Positions 23,131 through 35,685 of a stretch of 64,000 nt of DNA are shown piece after piece. How positions within the stretch are numbered: position 1 is the stretch's first letter; every line of letters begins with the position of its first letter. The stretch is from Castanea sativa (lineage: Eukaryota; Streptophyta; Magnoliopsida; Fagales; Fagaceae), in assembly GCF_040712315.1 (NCBI RefSeq), contig NC_134015.1:4921945-4985944 (forward strand), written 5' to 3'. The notes under the pieces were generated by a model. The model did no database searches and was not told the DNA's origin. It worked only from the letters and a program-made list of their open reading frames with translations. The translations under genes and the position numbers were made by a program.

Positions 23131-24814
23131 CACGGGCGTAGTCAGGAATTTTTACATTGGGGGGCCGATTTGAAGTATTGATATAAAAAACATAAATCAT
23201 AGGTCTATTGAATATGAAATTTCAATTTTGATATATCTTAAACATTAATGAACATACAAAAATTTTCTAGTTCACTATAGACATATACAAAAATGTCCAC
23301 AAAAAAAGAAAACATTTTACATCAAAATCATGCTTGACAACGATGAGTATCATCGTTGTATGGATAGTCTATATTTTTAGGTTGATATGGACATTCTTTG
23401 AGATAAGCTTGTGGGATTTCATTTTATTTGTTGATAGGGAATTCACATATTTGTTTACGTGATCCTAGATCACGATCTATCTTTTCAGATTGAATTCTTG
23501 AACATTTGGAAGGGTGTTCATTAGGCATTGAAGTATCAACATTTATTTCTATAGCCACAGCCACAGCCACAGGTGTCCTAATTTCTGAATTTCTAATATC
23601 TTTTTTCTTAAAGATTGCATCGATTGTTTTTCATTTGCTCATAATTCTTTTAGCTTTAAGAATATGACTCAAAAATTAACCTGAAAAGAACTTTAAAAAA
23701 TAAAATTTTAATTAGAAATTTTTACTTAGTTATATGGATGTTATTCATATTGAAGAAAAAACAAAATTTCCACTATAATTTAAACACTCAACCCATCAAT
23801 CATCATCATTCCTATTATTAAAATTTTCCTATATTTTAATTTTTTTTAATACGATTTTAATTAATAATAACCCCTCAAACAAAAACAAAAATTAAACACA
23901 CACAAGTATTGATACACAACATAAACCAAACAATTTAACAACATCCACAGCCACATGATATCCAACTAATCAAAAATAGGTAATAAATCAAAACAATTTT
24001 ACCTTAGAAACTTTGTCTTCACAGAATCACAAAGTGCAAAAATGGGTTTGGGCCGTGTGGTGTGGCAATGCTTATTGCCTACAACTATAGATATTCTTCC
24101 ATTCAAGACTCATCACAAACAATCTCCATCCCCATGCCTTCAATCATATATTTCTCTAAAAATCTATGAAAATATAAAGAGCATATGAATATTTAGGTGT
24201 AGATAGTTGAGAAAATAAAAAAAAAATACACTGAAAAGAGATCAAGGTCTAGTGCTTAAATAAGAGAAGAAAACTCACTAGACAGTCACCAAGTTCCAAA
24301 TCCTGAAATTTGACAATGAAATATGCTGAGTAATTTGTTTTAGAAAGCAAGAAGAAAGAAAAAATTGGTTAGGATTTTTTTTTTTGTGGACTGGAGGACT
24401 GATGAGTTTTGGGGGCTGGTAGGCGGTATTAGGAAGTGTATCACTGAAGACAAAATAAAGAAAAGAATAAGAAGTAATAGGAATAAGGGATTCTATGGGT
24501 AGGTTTTGGAGATGGAGAAAGTGAAATTTTGTTGTTATATGTTTTGAATTTTCAGTATTTAAATGTAAGTGGAGTGGGCCAACTTGCTTTTTGTTTTATT
24601 TGGAGTATGAGAGGCCTAAAACTAAAGGTGGGAGCGTGGGAGAATAGAGGCCTAAAACTAAAGCTGGGAGAAATAGTGGGGATATGGGGGGGTCGGATGT
24701 CCAATATTGGGGCGGCCCAATCAATTTTCTTACATACTCTGATGGATTTTTTTTTCTTTTTTTTGTAGGGGCCACCCCCCCCCCCCCCCAAGGGACAACG
24801 TGGCTCTGCCCCTG
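23131..24814. mobile_element. hAT element with transposase remnant
   Basis: The left end is CACGGGCGTAGTCAGGAAT and the reverse of the right end is CAGGGGCAGAGCCACGTTG, the CAGGGGCGGAGCC-type hAT terminus. A perfect 8-bp target duplication ggagtaat lies at 23123-23130 and 24815-24822. Copy B has the uninterrupted site near 47370 (aatggagaaatta). The element is 1684 bp, contains a minus-strand relic of the transposase N-terminus, and lacks the catalytic core, so it is an internally deleted derivative. Confidence 0.92.
23332..23631 (-). pseudogene. hAT transposase N-terminal (TTF-type) fragment
   Basis: One minus-strand frame reads KTIDAIFKKKD near 23630, then NEHPSKCSRIQSEKIDRDLG, SRKQICEFPINK, a stop, and AYLKECPYQPKNIDYPYNDD near 23370. 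This is the N-terminal leader and TTF-type zinc-finger region of zf-MYM/TTF hAT transposases. The run of alternating Ala/Val codons (about 23560) comes from a short gccaca repeat. One internal stop near 23426 and loss of everything downstream make it non-functional. It lies inside the 1684-bp element, showing that the element derives from an autonomous hAT. Confidence 0.85.
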
Positions 24815-26577
24815 GGAGTAATTGTTTTATAAGTTATCATTATGCTTATATATTTATCATTTTCATATAAATCTTTCCTTGGAACATGCTGGCTACTAGC
24901 CTACTAGTACGTACTTAATAAATATGCTTTCGAACAAGAAGCAACCCCTCTCCTACTCCCCTAAGTACTTTCCAAAAAAAAACTTACATATCCTTGGAGC
25001 AATGCTCAAGGCTTTCACAAGGGCAATGAGCCCCACATGTGAGACTCACCATGGACCCCACCCCTTTTGTCTGAGTCCAGAGCACCACTCCTGAGGTATG
25101 TAAGTATTTTCCATACTTTATTAGGAAAGAAATCAACCCACCGAAAAGGCCAAATGGTGCATGTAAATTTTGATCTCTAAATTTTACTAAATTTTTGTTC
25201 TTAAACTATTGAAATGTTTTACTCTCAGTTCTTATTCTTTACCAAAAGATTTTTTTTTTCGTCTCAAATTCTTAAAAAAAAAAATGTCATCCTTATTTTT
25301 GTCTCTAAATTATTAAAAAAAAACTATTTACAAAGTTTAAAATGGAAAAAAAAAATTTATAAAAAGTTTAGGGACTAATAATATAGTAATGAATCACTAC
25401 TCAAAAAACAGCCAAAGAAGGGAACACCAAGAAAAATAAAAGAGAGTGAACACCACCAATCATCATCCTCACTCAGTCAAACACCAGAAAGTGCTTTCAA
25501 AGAAAAAGGAATAAAAAAAAATAGCAAAGAGACCCCTATAACAATGACTATTGATTAGAAGACTATTTCCCTTTAACTTGCCAAATTTCATGCAATTCCG
25601 ATTATGTTGTCCAAATTATTTCTACTAGTGTCTTTTTGCCTTGTACGATTTCAGGCGCCCTAGAGAGTCTAGGAAGGCTATGACAGTTTTTTCTACATTA
25701 ACACTAATATGGTGCTATTTTCTCTCACATTTATGATTGATCTCACTAATTAAATTTATGGTGAAGTTTATCATAAATGTGAGAGTAAGAACTAAGGAGT
25801 ATCCTTTGAGTTATCTTTTTAACCCTACTTGGATCATCACAATTTGACATTTGAGCTGAAAGTTTTGCTCAAAATAGTAAAACTTGTTTAGGCTAGAATT
25901 CTAAGTGAAATGACTCAAATTTAATTGGGTTGACATTTTTTAATTTCATTATGACCCTTGTCAAAATTTAGTCCAGTAGCCTTCTTCTCTATAAAATAAA
26001 AAATAGAAAATAAAAAAAGAAGCCTATTTCTTTCTGGATAAATCTTGCTTGAATCAATTCTATTCTCCTAAAAAAAAAAACATTCATGAATTAAAATTCA
26101 TTTTGAGTACAATTTTTTTAGGAAACATTTTAAGTACAAAATTAATTATTCAACATTACTCCAAAAAAAATATAAAAACACATGTATTAACACAAAATAA
26201 TTATGATAATACTCTCTAATAATGGTATAAATATGCAAAGTTTAATTATTATCAATTGACCCCAAGATTCTGAATCTCAATTATATATACACATTACAAA
26301 TTTAATAAAATGAGTAAAATTATATCCATTAATATTTTTTTTAATAAATTTATGTTGAGAGATTTTTTTTATAAAAAAATCACAATAAACTTATAAAATT
26401 AACAACATTTCATTTTTTTAATCAAGAACCACATATATTATGTAGTTAACTTCAATAAACACTTTAATATAAGCTTTAACAACTATTTAATTCTTATCAC
26501 CTTTGATATAAGCTTTAATAGCTAAAATATTGTTGTTAAGCGTGAAATGCTTTTATTTATTTATTTATTATTATTAT

Positions 26578-27394
26578 TGTGGGGGGTTGAAGTGTCAGAA
26601 TACATTTGTGGGCCTTGGGCTTAGTTTGAGGATACTAATTTGTCCGAGTAGGTCTTAGTGATAATAATTATACTGGATATAAAAGCCCATAAGCAAATTA
26701 TTACGTGAGAAGTTGGAGGAAATGGTCTGAGGAGGGAGATCTCCTTGGCGCTATGAAGTAAAGGTTGTACTCTACGCCTTGATGTATATAAGGGAATTCT
26801 AGAAGGTCTGACGAGGGGGGATATGTTCCATATGAGCACAAGGAGAAGGAATGAATAAGAAACATCTTAGAGAAAGCTGTTACTACCGCATTAAAGACTC
26901 TGCATCTACCTCTCTGGCCGCATTAATGAAGAAATGACCTGAACAGTGGTGGGTAGTGTTATAGCTATTGTTTGAGGGGTTCAAGAAGACAGGGGATGGG
27001 ACAAACGTCTAGACCGGTGATTTGGTCCATACGTGTAAGATGGTGGGAAGAAAAAAGAAGATATAAAAGGAAAAATGGGGCATTCAAGGGGGGCGGGGGC
27101 GGGGAGGGGATCGAGAAAAAAGAGAAAGAACACTGAATACACTATCCTCAACTGTAATTTATCTTTAGAACAAGAAACAGTAATACACATCGTCCTCGGC
27201 ATTCGTCCGAAGAGAGTATTTTGTGACTGCAATAGTTTGTTCTATGCTAATTGGGGATCTATCCCACTATTGTTGATATTCATTATCATTATAACCTAGA
27301 TTTCAAGCCCACTCTCTACAATTTTTATTGTTTTGGGCTCCTTGGGCCAGTTCCCTTCATACTATTGGGTCTAGGTGCAATATGTGTCCTTACA
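26578..27394 (+). mobile_element. Solo LTR related to the Tat element
   Basis: 817 bp beginning TGTGGGGGGTTGAAG and ending TGTGTCCTTACA, with attat on both sides (26573-26577, 27395-27399; weak evidence because it lies in an ATT repeat). A central block, cattaaagactctgcatcta followed by ctggccgcattaatg, matches the LTR of the 34438-45778 element in reverse orientation. Copy B lacks it. It probably arose by LTR-LTR recombination. Confidence 0.8.

Positions 27395-27459
<65 letters not shown>
27395..27459. repeat. (ATT)n microsatellite
   Basis: Trinucleotide run at the insertion point of the solo LTR. Confidence 0.95.
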
Positions 27460-27619
27460 GTAATACCTTGACTAAATTATCTATTAGGTGCTTGCTTTTT
27501 ACTTTTATTAATTCTCATATGAAACTTTTATTCCTCTTTCTAACCCACCAAATAAATGTTTGTACATATTTTTAAATAGAAATATAAACAACATATGTTT
27601 ATACTTATGTACAAAGTAA

Positions 27620-27825
27620 ATAATGTGTAACTAGGTTTTTGGTCCCTATATTTTTGGGTACTTTTAATTTGGTCCTCAAGTTAATATAACTTCATTTAAT
27701 CCTTATATTTATAAATTTTCTATTATTTTGGTCCTTAAGTGATTAAAATGACAGTTAATTTAAAAATATATTGACCAAATTGAAAATATAACCAAAATAT
27801 AGGGATCCAAAAGGTAATTTCGATA
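27620..27825. mobile_element. Old foldback MITE shared by all copies
   Basis: The ends ggtttttggtccctatat and, in reverse, taccttttggatccctatat form an inverted pair around an AT-rich core. The same unit occurs at 16721-17205 and 52740-52945, at the same place in the duplicated order, so it was there before duplication. Target duplication not resolved. Confidence 0.6.
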
Positions 27826-27999
27826 TTTAGGTTATACAGATGAGCAATGGTTGTCTTTACTACATGGAAACTAAAATTTATAAAAATAAAATTATAATTT
27901 ATAAACAAACATTCCACTTAGTAAAAAATTAGCAAAACAAAAATTTAATTATTACACATTAAGTACTCTACAACTCTCTCGTATCCTCATAAAAAAATA

Positions 28000-29850
28000 G
28001 TTCAACACATTTGACATGGTAATTTTAATTTTTTCTTCTATCTATCATGTTCACCCAATGGCAACATTAGTTCTGTGGAAAAAAAATTCTTACCAAAAGA
28101 GTGATACTACATCTAAACTATTGTAGGTTGTCCACCATGCTATTCCTTATGACGTTCTCCTATTTGTATTCTCTGTTGCAAGATGGTACTCAGTCTCAAA
28201 GAAACAGAATATCAGTCGCTGGAGTGTAATAACACCCACTAGCAGTGAGAAATAGAATTAGGCCCTCTATCCCATTTCTTGTGACGCTAATCTTCATATT
28301 TTAGAAGAATCCAATTGCACCCGGGGCTTATTAACACCCTCTAGTGGTAAGCTACTCACTCAAAAAGATAGAAGGTCCTCAGACCAACACCCTCAACAAG
28401 CCGAGAAGTCTTGGAAGAGACAATGATAGCTACCTCTAAATCTAGGTCAGCAACGGGAGGAGATCCTCCCCAAGGTCCCCAAGTGATCTTTACATCTAAT
28501 GTACACAATTTTTTATTGAATTTTTATAATTTTTTTACATTGAAAAAACTCAAATTTTTCAACAAATCTAGATGACTTGTACATCTAATGTACACAAATT
28601 TCCATTGAATTTTCATAATTTTGTACATTATTTTCATTATTTTATTATCTGTGTCACAAATAGTTGAACCACTGGTGATGTCTCTCTATTAGGTATTTAA
28701 CCAAGAGATGCTAAAAACAAAATAAAAATATGAAAATATTAACTAAGATATTCAGGAGAAAGAAAGAGATTGAACATAAACATGAGTTATTACATACAAT
28801 TTCAAAATAAACTAAATTATAGAAATTTAGATTTATTAACCATTTTACTATATTTGATTATTACAATTGCAAATTTTATAAACATATGTCATATGTTTGT
28901 TTTCTATGTTTATTCATAAGTTTGTTGTATATTAAACAAATGTTTTGCAATGACTATTAATAATATAAAAATTGCATATTCATCTCATTTAACATTTCAC
29001 AAAAACATATTTTCCCCTAACAAAAATATATGTATTGTTAATAAAAGTCAAAGTTTAGCAAATTTTTGATATACAAAAGGAGTCAATTTCTTACGGGAGA
29101 CAATAACGGTTTGGTTTAGAGAACGATATATTTTCGGTACTGGCGAATTCCAACTTACCATTTCGGAATTACCGCTATACATATATAATTTGGTCTAAAC
29201 TTACTAATTATTTGTTTTTTCAGCTTATACAGTTTGATTTTTTATGCAATTATATAATTTGTTTCAACTAATTCTGTTTTCAGCTGAGACCTGATTTCCT
29301 TTGAATTTTGACTTCCTTTTTTTTTTGGTCCTCAACTTTAGCAAATTGATTCCAAATATGTCTAATTAATTAATTTAATTAATCAATTTTTTTCTTATTT
29401 TGTAAGGAATCAATAAATGCTTGGACCTACATTAGATTCGGTACATGCAATCTTACCATAAATCCTACTCTTAGCTAATTGGATTATGACACATCAGCTA
29501 ATTTAAATTGGACTAAAAATAGGCCAATCAAAATTAAGAGATTATAGCAACCTATGGTCAAAATCTGATTTATGCAAGTGAACCTTATCGTTAAAACTTG
29601 TTTATTTGATATCTTTTAATATGGTGGTCTGATTAATGTTCATGAGCTGTTGGTTTGATCGTTATGACCTCAAGATTTGTTTTATGAAAAGTATTTGGGA
29701 GATTAAATGGCCAAAATTATAGTCCTGCCTTGGAGACATGCAATGGTGATGACATGCAATGCAAATTGTGTTAAGTTAAATGAAAGTTGCAAAATGGGTG
29801 TCTATAGTAGTTTGATTGATTTTTTTTGGGGTTGAAAGTTTGTTTGAGTT
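28000..29850. other. Copy A stretch without genes
   Basis: AT-rich sequence matching 53500-55260 in copy B. 28160-28330 has about 150 bp not present in copy B. The block ggattatgacNNacatca...gatcgttatgacctcaagat is well conserved between copies but shows no coding frame. Confidence 0.5.
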
Positions 29851-30558
29851 TGTGAGTGTGAGAGAGTCATTGGGTGTATTGGGACTTTGGGTTTGTGAGT
29901 TTATATTGGTGAGTTTTGTGAGTGTTGATATGAGTTACGAGTGTTGATTAATGTCATTGTAATCCATATCGTTGATATTAGATATTTTTGTTGGTGTTGT
30001 TTGTGGATGTAGGCATGGAGTTGGCCGAACCACATTCAATATAGTTGTCTCGTGTAAATGTATTATTTTCTTGTCCATGTGAATGTGCTTTTGCTAGCCC
30101 TAAATAACAATAATTGATGTTAGAGCTTTTAATGTTGCACAACAATTGGTATCAAAGCTCAAGGTTGGATCTTGGTATAGTTCAAGGGAAGATTATGCCT
30201 AGTGCACCTTTGACATTGGTTTAAGGTAGACTTCTGCACAAGTTTGGCCTTCGATGTATCATTGTGAGTGTGAGAGATTTATTTGAGTTTGTGAGTGTGG
30301 GAGATTTATTGGGTGTATTGCGGTTTTGGATTTGTGAGTGTTCTTTGTGAGTGTTGATTAATGTCTTTGCATGTAATCCATATCATTGACAGGGGATATT
30401 TTGGTTGACGTTGCTTGTGGACGTAGGCATGGAGTTAGCCAAACCATGTTAAATATTGTTGTCTCGTGTAAATGTTTTATTTTCTTGTCCATATAAATGC
30501 ACTTCTACTAGCCCCAAATAACAATATTTGATGTTAGAACTTCTGTTGTTCTACAACA
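29851..30558 (+). mobile_element. TRIM-like LTR element (copy A)
   Basis: Two related repeats of about 295 bp (29851-30144 and 30263-30558) start TGTGAGTGTG and end ...acaaca. Immediately after the first is attggtatcaaagctc, a primer-binding site for initiator tRNA-Met. The internal region is about 118 bp and non-coding, the layout of a terminal-repeat retrotransposon in miniature. The repeats are well diverged, so it is old. It is also present in copy B (55261-55990) and so predates the duplication. Confidence 0.68.
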
Positions 30559-30694
30559 AAACAGAAGCTTAAAATTATGAATTATTTTGAAAACAAGATT
30601 TGTTTTGGGAAACAACTTGAAAATCTTTTCTAGAAGTGCCATTGGATCTAGCCTTTGGTGATTGAACAGATATGGATCTTGAGGTATGAAAACA

Positions 30695-30845
30695 ATTGTA
30701 TTTGTCAAAAGGGGGGCCGGATTTCTCTTTCAAAGAGTGCTCTTTGGTGTTTGCCAACCTACTTTACTCCTCTCTTTGATATGCCGAACCATGTGGCTTA
30801 TGTAAGATATATTGAAGGGCAATTTCTTTGTGTTTGATTTGATAA
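30695..30845 (+). pseudogene. LINE reverse transcriptase fragment (copy A)
   Basis: The frame KGGRISLSKSALWCLPTYFT, followed by PLFDMPNHVAYVRYIEGQFL, matches the conserved segment after the RT core of plant L1-type LINEs. Only about 50 residues are recognisable. The frame is open here but has no upstream RT motifs. Copy B has the same fragment with more damage. Confidence 0.65.
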
Positions 30846-30884
30846 TTATATTTTGTTTCTTTACATGAATCACATCAGACAGTT

Positions 30885-31537
30885 AAAAGTTTGGGCAATG
30901 CTCTCCAGTAGATTTTCTTGTCTTGCCCTGACATAAGCTTGGAAGAGGAAATGCACTATCTCGGATGCACAGTTTTTTGTCATCCCTAACAATACCCTTT
31001 TAAATGTTATTGTTTAAAGGTATTTTAAAGGTTTTTGTTAGGAAGCTTTAGTGACTTTTTTGTGCTCATGATTTTGTTATCATGTTAGCTACTCAGTAAT
31101 AAAAGTGGTTTTTTTTTTTTTGGTTTAGTTCATAATTATCAAGAAAAATGCTCGTCAGAAATTTTGATTTGGTAACTTAATGACAAAGGCAGTGGAAGAT
31201 CTGTATACGAAAAAATATGTGCTAAAGTTCCATGCATTAAATCAAGATGTAGTTGCTTTGCTTCTGCAGGAAGATGAAAATAAATCTACATCTTTTGCAC
31301 TCTCAGTGTGAGTTGCTCCTTTCTTAGTCCTTATAGTTTATAGAAATTAAAGGTTGGGATTTTTGGATGCTAATGACCTTTAATTATCTGCATCCAGATT
31401 GACTGGAACTTACATTTTGATTAAGTTAATTGTGGGTTTTGTGCAGTTCTCATTCTAATGGTGTCTATGAAACATCCAGAATGTGTCAGATTTTGCTTCA
31501 GGGCAGGCAAGGCTTATTAGTGGACCACTTACCATAA
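30885..31537 (+). pseudogene. Unidentified spliced gene fragment (copy A)
   Basis: Three exon-like pieces. The first (about 30890-30960) reads SLGNALQ-stop-IFLSCPDISLEEE, with one stop. The second ends at 31307 and contains KYVLKFHALNQDVVALLLQE. The third (31447-31537) reads SHSNGVYETSRMCQILLQGR and onward. The second and third are joined by a canonical intron (GTGAGT donor at 31308, gtgcag acceptor to 31446) in a consistent phase. The third exon stops early because of a 1-base loss relative to copy B. I do not recognise the family; the helical, acidic character would fit a large repeat-type protein, but that is only a guess. No promoter or start exon is seen. Confidence 0.55.
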
Positions 31538-31879
31538 AACGAAAAGAAAAAATGGATTGTTACATGATGAGATCATCAGAGGTACCTATGATATAATTTT
31601 TATGCTCCTTGCATCAAGGCAGCGATAAAAAGGTCTACAAAAGTAATTACACTAATTTGTGGACTTAATTCAAGGTTGTAAAGAATCTTCTTGGGATGAT
31701 ATCAAATCAACTTTTGATTTGATCTCATGTTCACGTTTTGATTTGATATCTACCTTTGGGGTAAATATACATGCAGGATCACCTGGGGGTGCAGTCGTAC
31801 AGAAATAAAGCCTTCTTGAACTTCCACGAATTGTACTCGATACATGCACATACAACATCAGATGGAAGATACCTTTGAA

Positions 31880-32600
31880 CAGGGATGGATCCAGGATTTA
31901 AGTTTGGAAGGCCGGAGCATAAGAAAAAAAAAATTAATTAGTTACTAAGTGGTTGATTTTCCCATAATCTATAAATCAAATAAGAATTACATGATAAGAA
32001 TTACATATATTATCTCACAACAGCACTAATTCTTGATACTAAGTAAAGGTGAAAGCTAGAATTACATGTTAAATTTACTAATTTTCAATTAAAATTTTGT
32101 ATAATTTAAAAATATTACTTATAGCATTATGAATTAGCAATATGAGCAAGTTGCAAGTTTATTTTGTTACATTATTGTGACATTTTCATTATATATATAT
32201 ATATATATATATTTTGATAGGAACATTTTATTATATTATTTATTTGTTTCTGACTCTTTTATCTTTGTCACTCACCCACTACCCCAATTTATAATGCACT
32301 ACTTTTTTACCTTTACTTGTTTTTGCGCAGGATTATATCTCTACAGACTCTTTATTTATAATTTTATTTTTTTCAAAAATCACAACTCAACTTAATTCTC
32401 ACTCTCAGACACTGCAAAAACAAATAAAACAGGGACTTCCAAACACAATCATTTTCAATAATCCCAGATAAAAAAAAAAAAAAAACCACAATCATGTTAC
32501 AGATTCAGAAATCACAAACATTATAAAACGTATTTATTGGAGAGAGAAGAATCATATCAAAATAAATGTTATGTTTTGAACTTGAAGGTACTGGTACACA
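31880..32600. mobile_element. Truncated hAT-like insertion
   Basis: A typical hAT start, CAGGGATGGATCCAGGATTT, followed by a ggaaggccggagc block, lies at 31880 in copy A. In copy B the corresponding stretch (about 57318-57400) is unrelated and shorter. No matching right end was found, so the limits are approximate and the element is probably truncated. It contains a (TA)n tract near 32191-32212. Confidence 0.5.
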
Positions 32601-32774
32601 TTCAACAGTACACATTCATTTGCATTTTAATGTGTGCTACTGGTACTGTGCTTACATTGAGCCTGTTTTCAGTAGTGATCATTTTGTTGACACCACAACA
32701 TTGTGTACATGGCAACTATCTTTACCCTAAAACACGTCACAATTTAAAAATGATCTTGATGTGTCAATTTGAAA

Positions 32775-33012
32775 TCATGACCTAACTTCAAATTCCCCTG
32801 CAGGTGTGAGAGAGCTCGAAATCCTTTGTCGGGAAGATTAGGTAGATTCTTTAGATCCAGTTTATCTATTTACAGGCCAGAGAGGCAACACCCATAATTT
32901 AAATGTGGGAAATGCATGGAATCGCTCCAACCCCATCACAAGCACAAAAGTTCAAAACATATATGGAGGGGGCTTTGTCTCTTGCAATCTGTCCAATTGA
33001 CCATGAGCAGGT
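32775..33012 (-). pseudogene. AP3M: AP-3 mu last exon (copy A), decayed
   Basis: Minus-strand remnant of the last AP-3 mu exon. After the acceptor ctgcag, the frame reads TCSWSIGQIARDKAPS and then falls out of frame. Later pieces such as IMGVASLAC and a C-terminal tail can be recognised against copy B. Several stops and indels are present. It keeps an internal stretch (about RDKAPS) that copy B has lost, so the two copies decayed independently after duplication. Confidence 0.8.
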
Positions 33013-33279
33013 CTGCAGAAACACACTAACTATATATAATCAAATTCCAACAAAGGGAAAATCATAAAAAAAAAGCATCTTAAATCCTTAACCTAGGATT
33101 TTTTATGCAAGAATTTAAAAAATTCTATCATGAACAGGGTGCTCTGCTCTAAAGTTGTTTGTGAACCCCTTGTTCTGTTCTTCTGAGTGTAAGGGTTGCT
33201 GGTGTATCTTTGGGTCTGCAGCTCATTGCAGCTAGTGAGTTTTGGGTTGTATGTTGTGTAAATGAGCTGTTTGTGTCTT

Positions 33280-34079
33280 TCCTTCGTATTATAATAATAA
33301 TAATAATAAAAGAAGAAGAGGAAGAAAAAAAAACTCGGAATTTTAAGGATGCAAACAGAGAATACCATTTATTAGAAATGTAACTAGTCATCTAAGCAGC
33401 ATCATTTACTCAAAGTATTGCGTTTTCAAAATCACACCCCCAGCTCCGATTTGGAATGATTCTCAAAAAAAGGGAAAGAAAAAAGCTCCCATTGGGAAAG
33501 CGCACTTTTCTTTTTATACCATTTTTTGAAAGCGCACTAAATTCAGCTGGCTAATAAGAACTGCGTTTTGAGAAACTTATCAAACGCACAGTGATATTTG
33601 GTATAAAAGCACTTAAAATAAGAGTGGCCAATGGGCTCTTCATCCTCAATCAAACACCGCAAAAGAAGACTAAGACCAAGACCAAGACCAAGACCAAGAC
33701 AAGAAACAAGCAATAACAAGTAACAAAAAGACTAGACACACCCAGTGAAGACTACCAGAACCAGCAAAAGGAGCAACCACGAAAACCACCAACAACAAGC
33801 ACAGCAACAACGGAGACCAGCATCTAGTAGGAACAAAGGTAACAGAACACTACCCAAAACATTTTCCATTTTCTTGCTCCAATCCATTGAATACACAATA
33901 TATTCGTATAAAGGTAGAACCGAGAGAGCTCTAGAAGGGTACGGGCATATATAAGTTTTTTTTGTTTTGGCTAAAAATATGGACATTTTTTTTGGTACAA
34001 AAAAAAAAAAAACGTACATAGTTATTAAAATACTGATTGTATCGTGAATATTTTAATTTTCTGTATGTGCATTATAAGA
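33280..34079. other. Right end of copy A, no gene
   Basis: Matches 58070-59012. It contains an (ATA)n tract (33287-33309), a paired aaagcgcac...tttgaaagcgcac block (33500-33540), a short aagacc tandem run (33670-33700), and the tail ending gcattataagag. Frames with Cys/Trp-rich products here are low-complexity artefacts. Confidence 0.55.
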
Positions 34080-34437
34080 GACTAGCCTCATCACAAGCTT
34101 CACACGTGTTTATTGTTTAGTGGTCCTATTTTGTAGTGAAAAAAAAAAGTGTTTTTATTTTTTATATATAATTTTTATTTTGAAAATTTAATTTATAAGT
34201 AGATAAAGTAATTTGAAAATCATTAAGAGAGTAACCTTATTTTTTAAGCAATGTTTTAGTAAGAGTTAACCTATTTTGATCACCCTAATAAAAATATTGA
34301 ACACTTTTACTTGAAAATCATAAGAATTTGAGATCAATGAATATAAGAGTAATACTATATCCACAATATATTTGCAATAATTTCACAATCAATCATATAT
34401 GGTAAGTTGTTACTAATTCTAATTCAGGTACAATATT

Positions 34438-35178
34438 TGTAAGTGCACAATTGCACCTGGACCCAGGAACAGCGACGGGCTCAGGCCCAATGAGCCTTAA
34501 ACAATATAAATTTGTAGAGTATGGGCTTAAAACCCAGGTTAGAAGTATTGAGGATTCGACGACAAGCTAAGAACTACAAATACTCATAAATAACAAACAA
34601 ATATTGCAAATAAACCTCCTCGGATGTAAGCCGAGAGCTCTCCTTCTATTATGTCTTTTTCTGTTCTTTTTTAGATTACAAAAAAGATCCCCCCCTCTTT
34701 TGTTCTAGGTTCCCCCTTAAATACTTCTCTTTTTGATACTTTGTCCACGTGTTGCTCCAACCTCCTTCCCCCTAGATATTTCTTTTCTTAGTGCCTTTGG
34801 ATAGTGACCAGAAGTTTCCCTTCCACTGTTCAGGGGTCACTTCCCCATTAATGCGGCCAGGGAGGTAGGTGCAGAGTCTTTAATGTGGAGGTGACAGCCT
34901 TTGCCTTCGGTGTTTCTTGAATATCGGTGCCTCTAGGACATTCAAGGGTTCCCCCTTATAACCATCGGTCTTCACAGAGCTGTGTCTTGACCTTTATAAC
35001 GAAGTCCCAAGTTCTCTTATGTCTATCCGAGGAGAAAATCACCCTCGGATGGGTCCTCGGATCCTCGGCGTATGGGCCGACCCGTAGTACTAACAAGTTC
35101 TCAACCCAAGAGCAGGTCGGCCTTCCTTGCCATAGCCCATAGGCCCATATACCCACTGGGGTCTTCTTACTCCCCACA
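34438..35178 (-). repeat. LTR (3' LTR in element sense)
   Basis: 741 bp; TGTAAGTGCACAATTG at its left edge and ...TACTCCCCACA at its right. Differs from the other LTR by about 14 substitutions and lacks a 7-bp catagcc duplication. A TATA-like tatttaag is present on the minus strand near 34722. Confidence 0.97.
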
Positions 35179-35197
35179 ATAGCCCCTCAAAACTCTG
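35179..35197 (-). promoter_or_regulatory. Polypurine tract of Tat element
   Basis: On the minus strand, gagttttgaggggctat lies directly before the LTR start TGTGGGG. This is the position of the plus-strand DNA primer. The purine run is short (gagggg). Confidence 0.6.
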
Positions 35198-35685
35198 ATT
35201 TTCAACATCCGAGGAGAAAAATAGGGTTTTGATCCGACAAGAACTTACTCCGCACATTTTGTGAATGATTGCACGTGTGGAAACCGTTTCGTGTTCCAGA
35301 AGATGCCACTTGGCGGTTTTATTTTCAAAAACGCGCGTATTTATTACTGTAAGTTACACCTTGTCCCCCACGCTTAACGGTGAGATGGGCATCCAACAGT
35401 CCTCGTTACTCCACAAAAATTTGGGCGGGACAAACATAATTTCGAGGCCGCTTTCTGCACATCGTGACGCTTCGGGAACCTGCGCCTTCATTTATTTCAC
35501 CAGGGGCTAATCCCCATCAAAACATCAATAATCGTACTTTACCTGCAGAAATCCGTGGAAATTTGCACAACTTGAGATTCGTAAGTTCTTGCTCCTTCTT
35601 CTCTTAACCTTTTCTCCTCGGATCTTGTCCTCGGCTGTCCTTGTAGACATTCCCCTTTTAGAGTTTAGTCTTTCGTTCCTCCCTG

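Larger units (their letters stand above)
20445..34079. repeat. Segmental duplication copy A
   Basis: The block aligns by eye, end to end, with 34106-59012 once copy-specific insertions are removed. It starts at the cacgtg...gtttagtggtcct segment and ends at ctgattgtatcgtgaatatt...gcattataaga. Shared old features include the TRIM-like element, LINE fragment, unidentified gene fragment and AP3M exon. Identity looks around nine bases in ten or better. Copy A insertions: 21196-21466, 21968-22423, 23131-24814, 26578-27394 and about 31880-32600. Confidence 0.9.

Noticed and set aside
33732..34019. Cys/Trp-rich frame, also at 58338-58734
   Set aside because: Comes from CAACAA/GAAGAC-rich low-complexity sequence; frame not kept between the copies.
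34927..35177. Near-identical short proteins at 34927-35177 and 45520-45788
   Set aside because: These are frames across the two LTRs; similarity comes from LTR identity, not a gene family.
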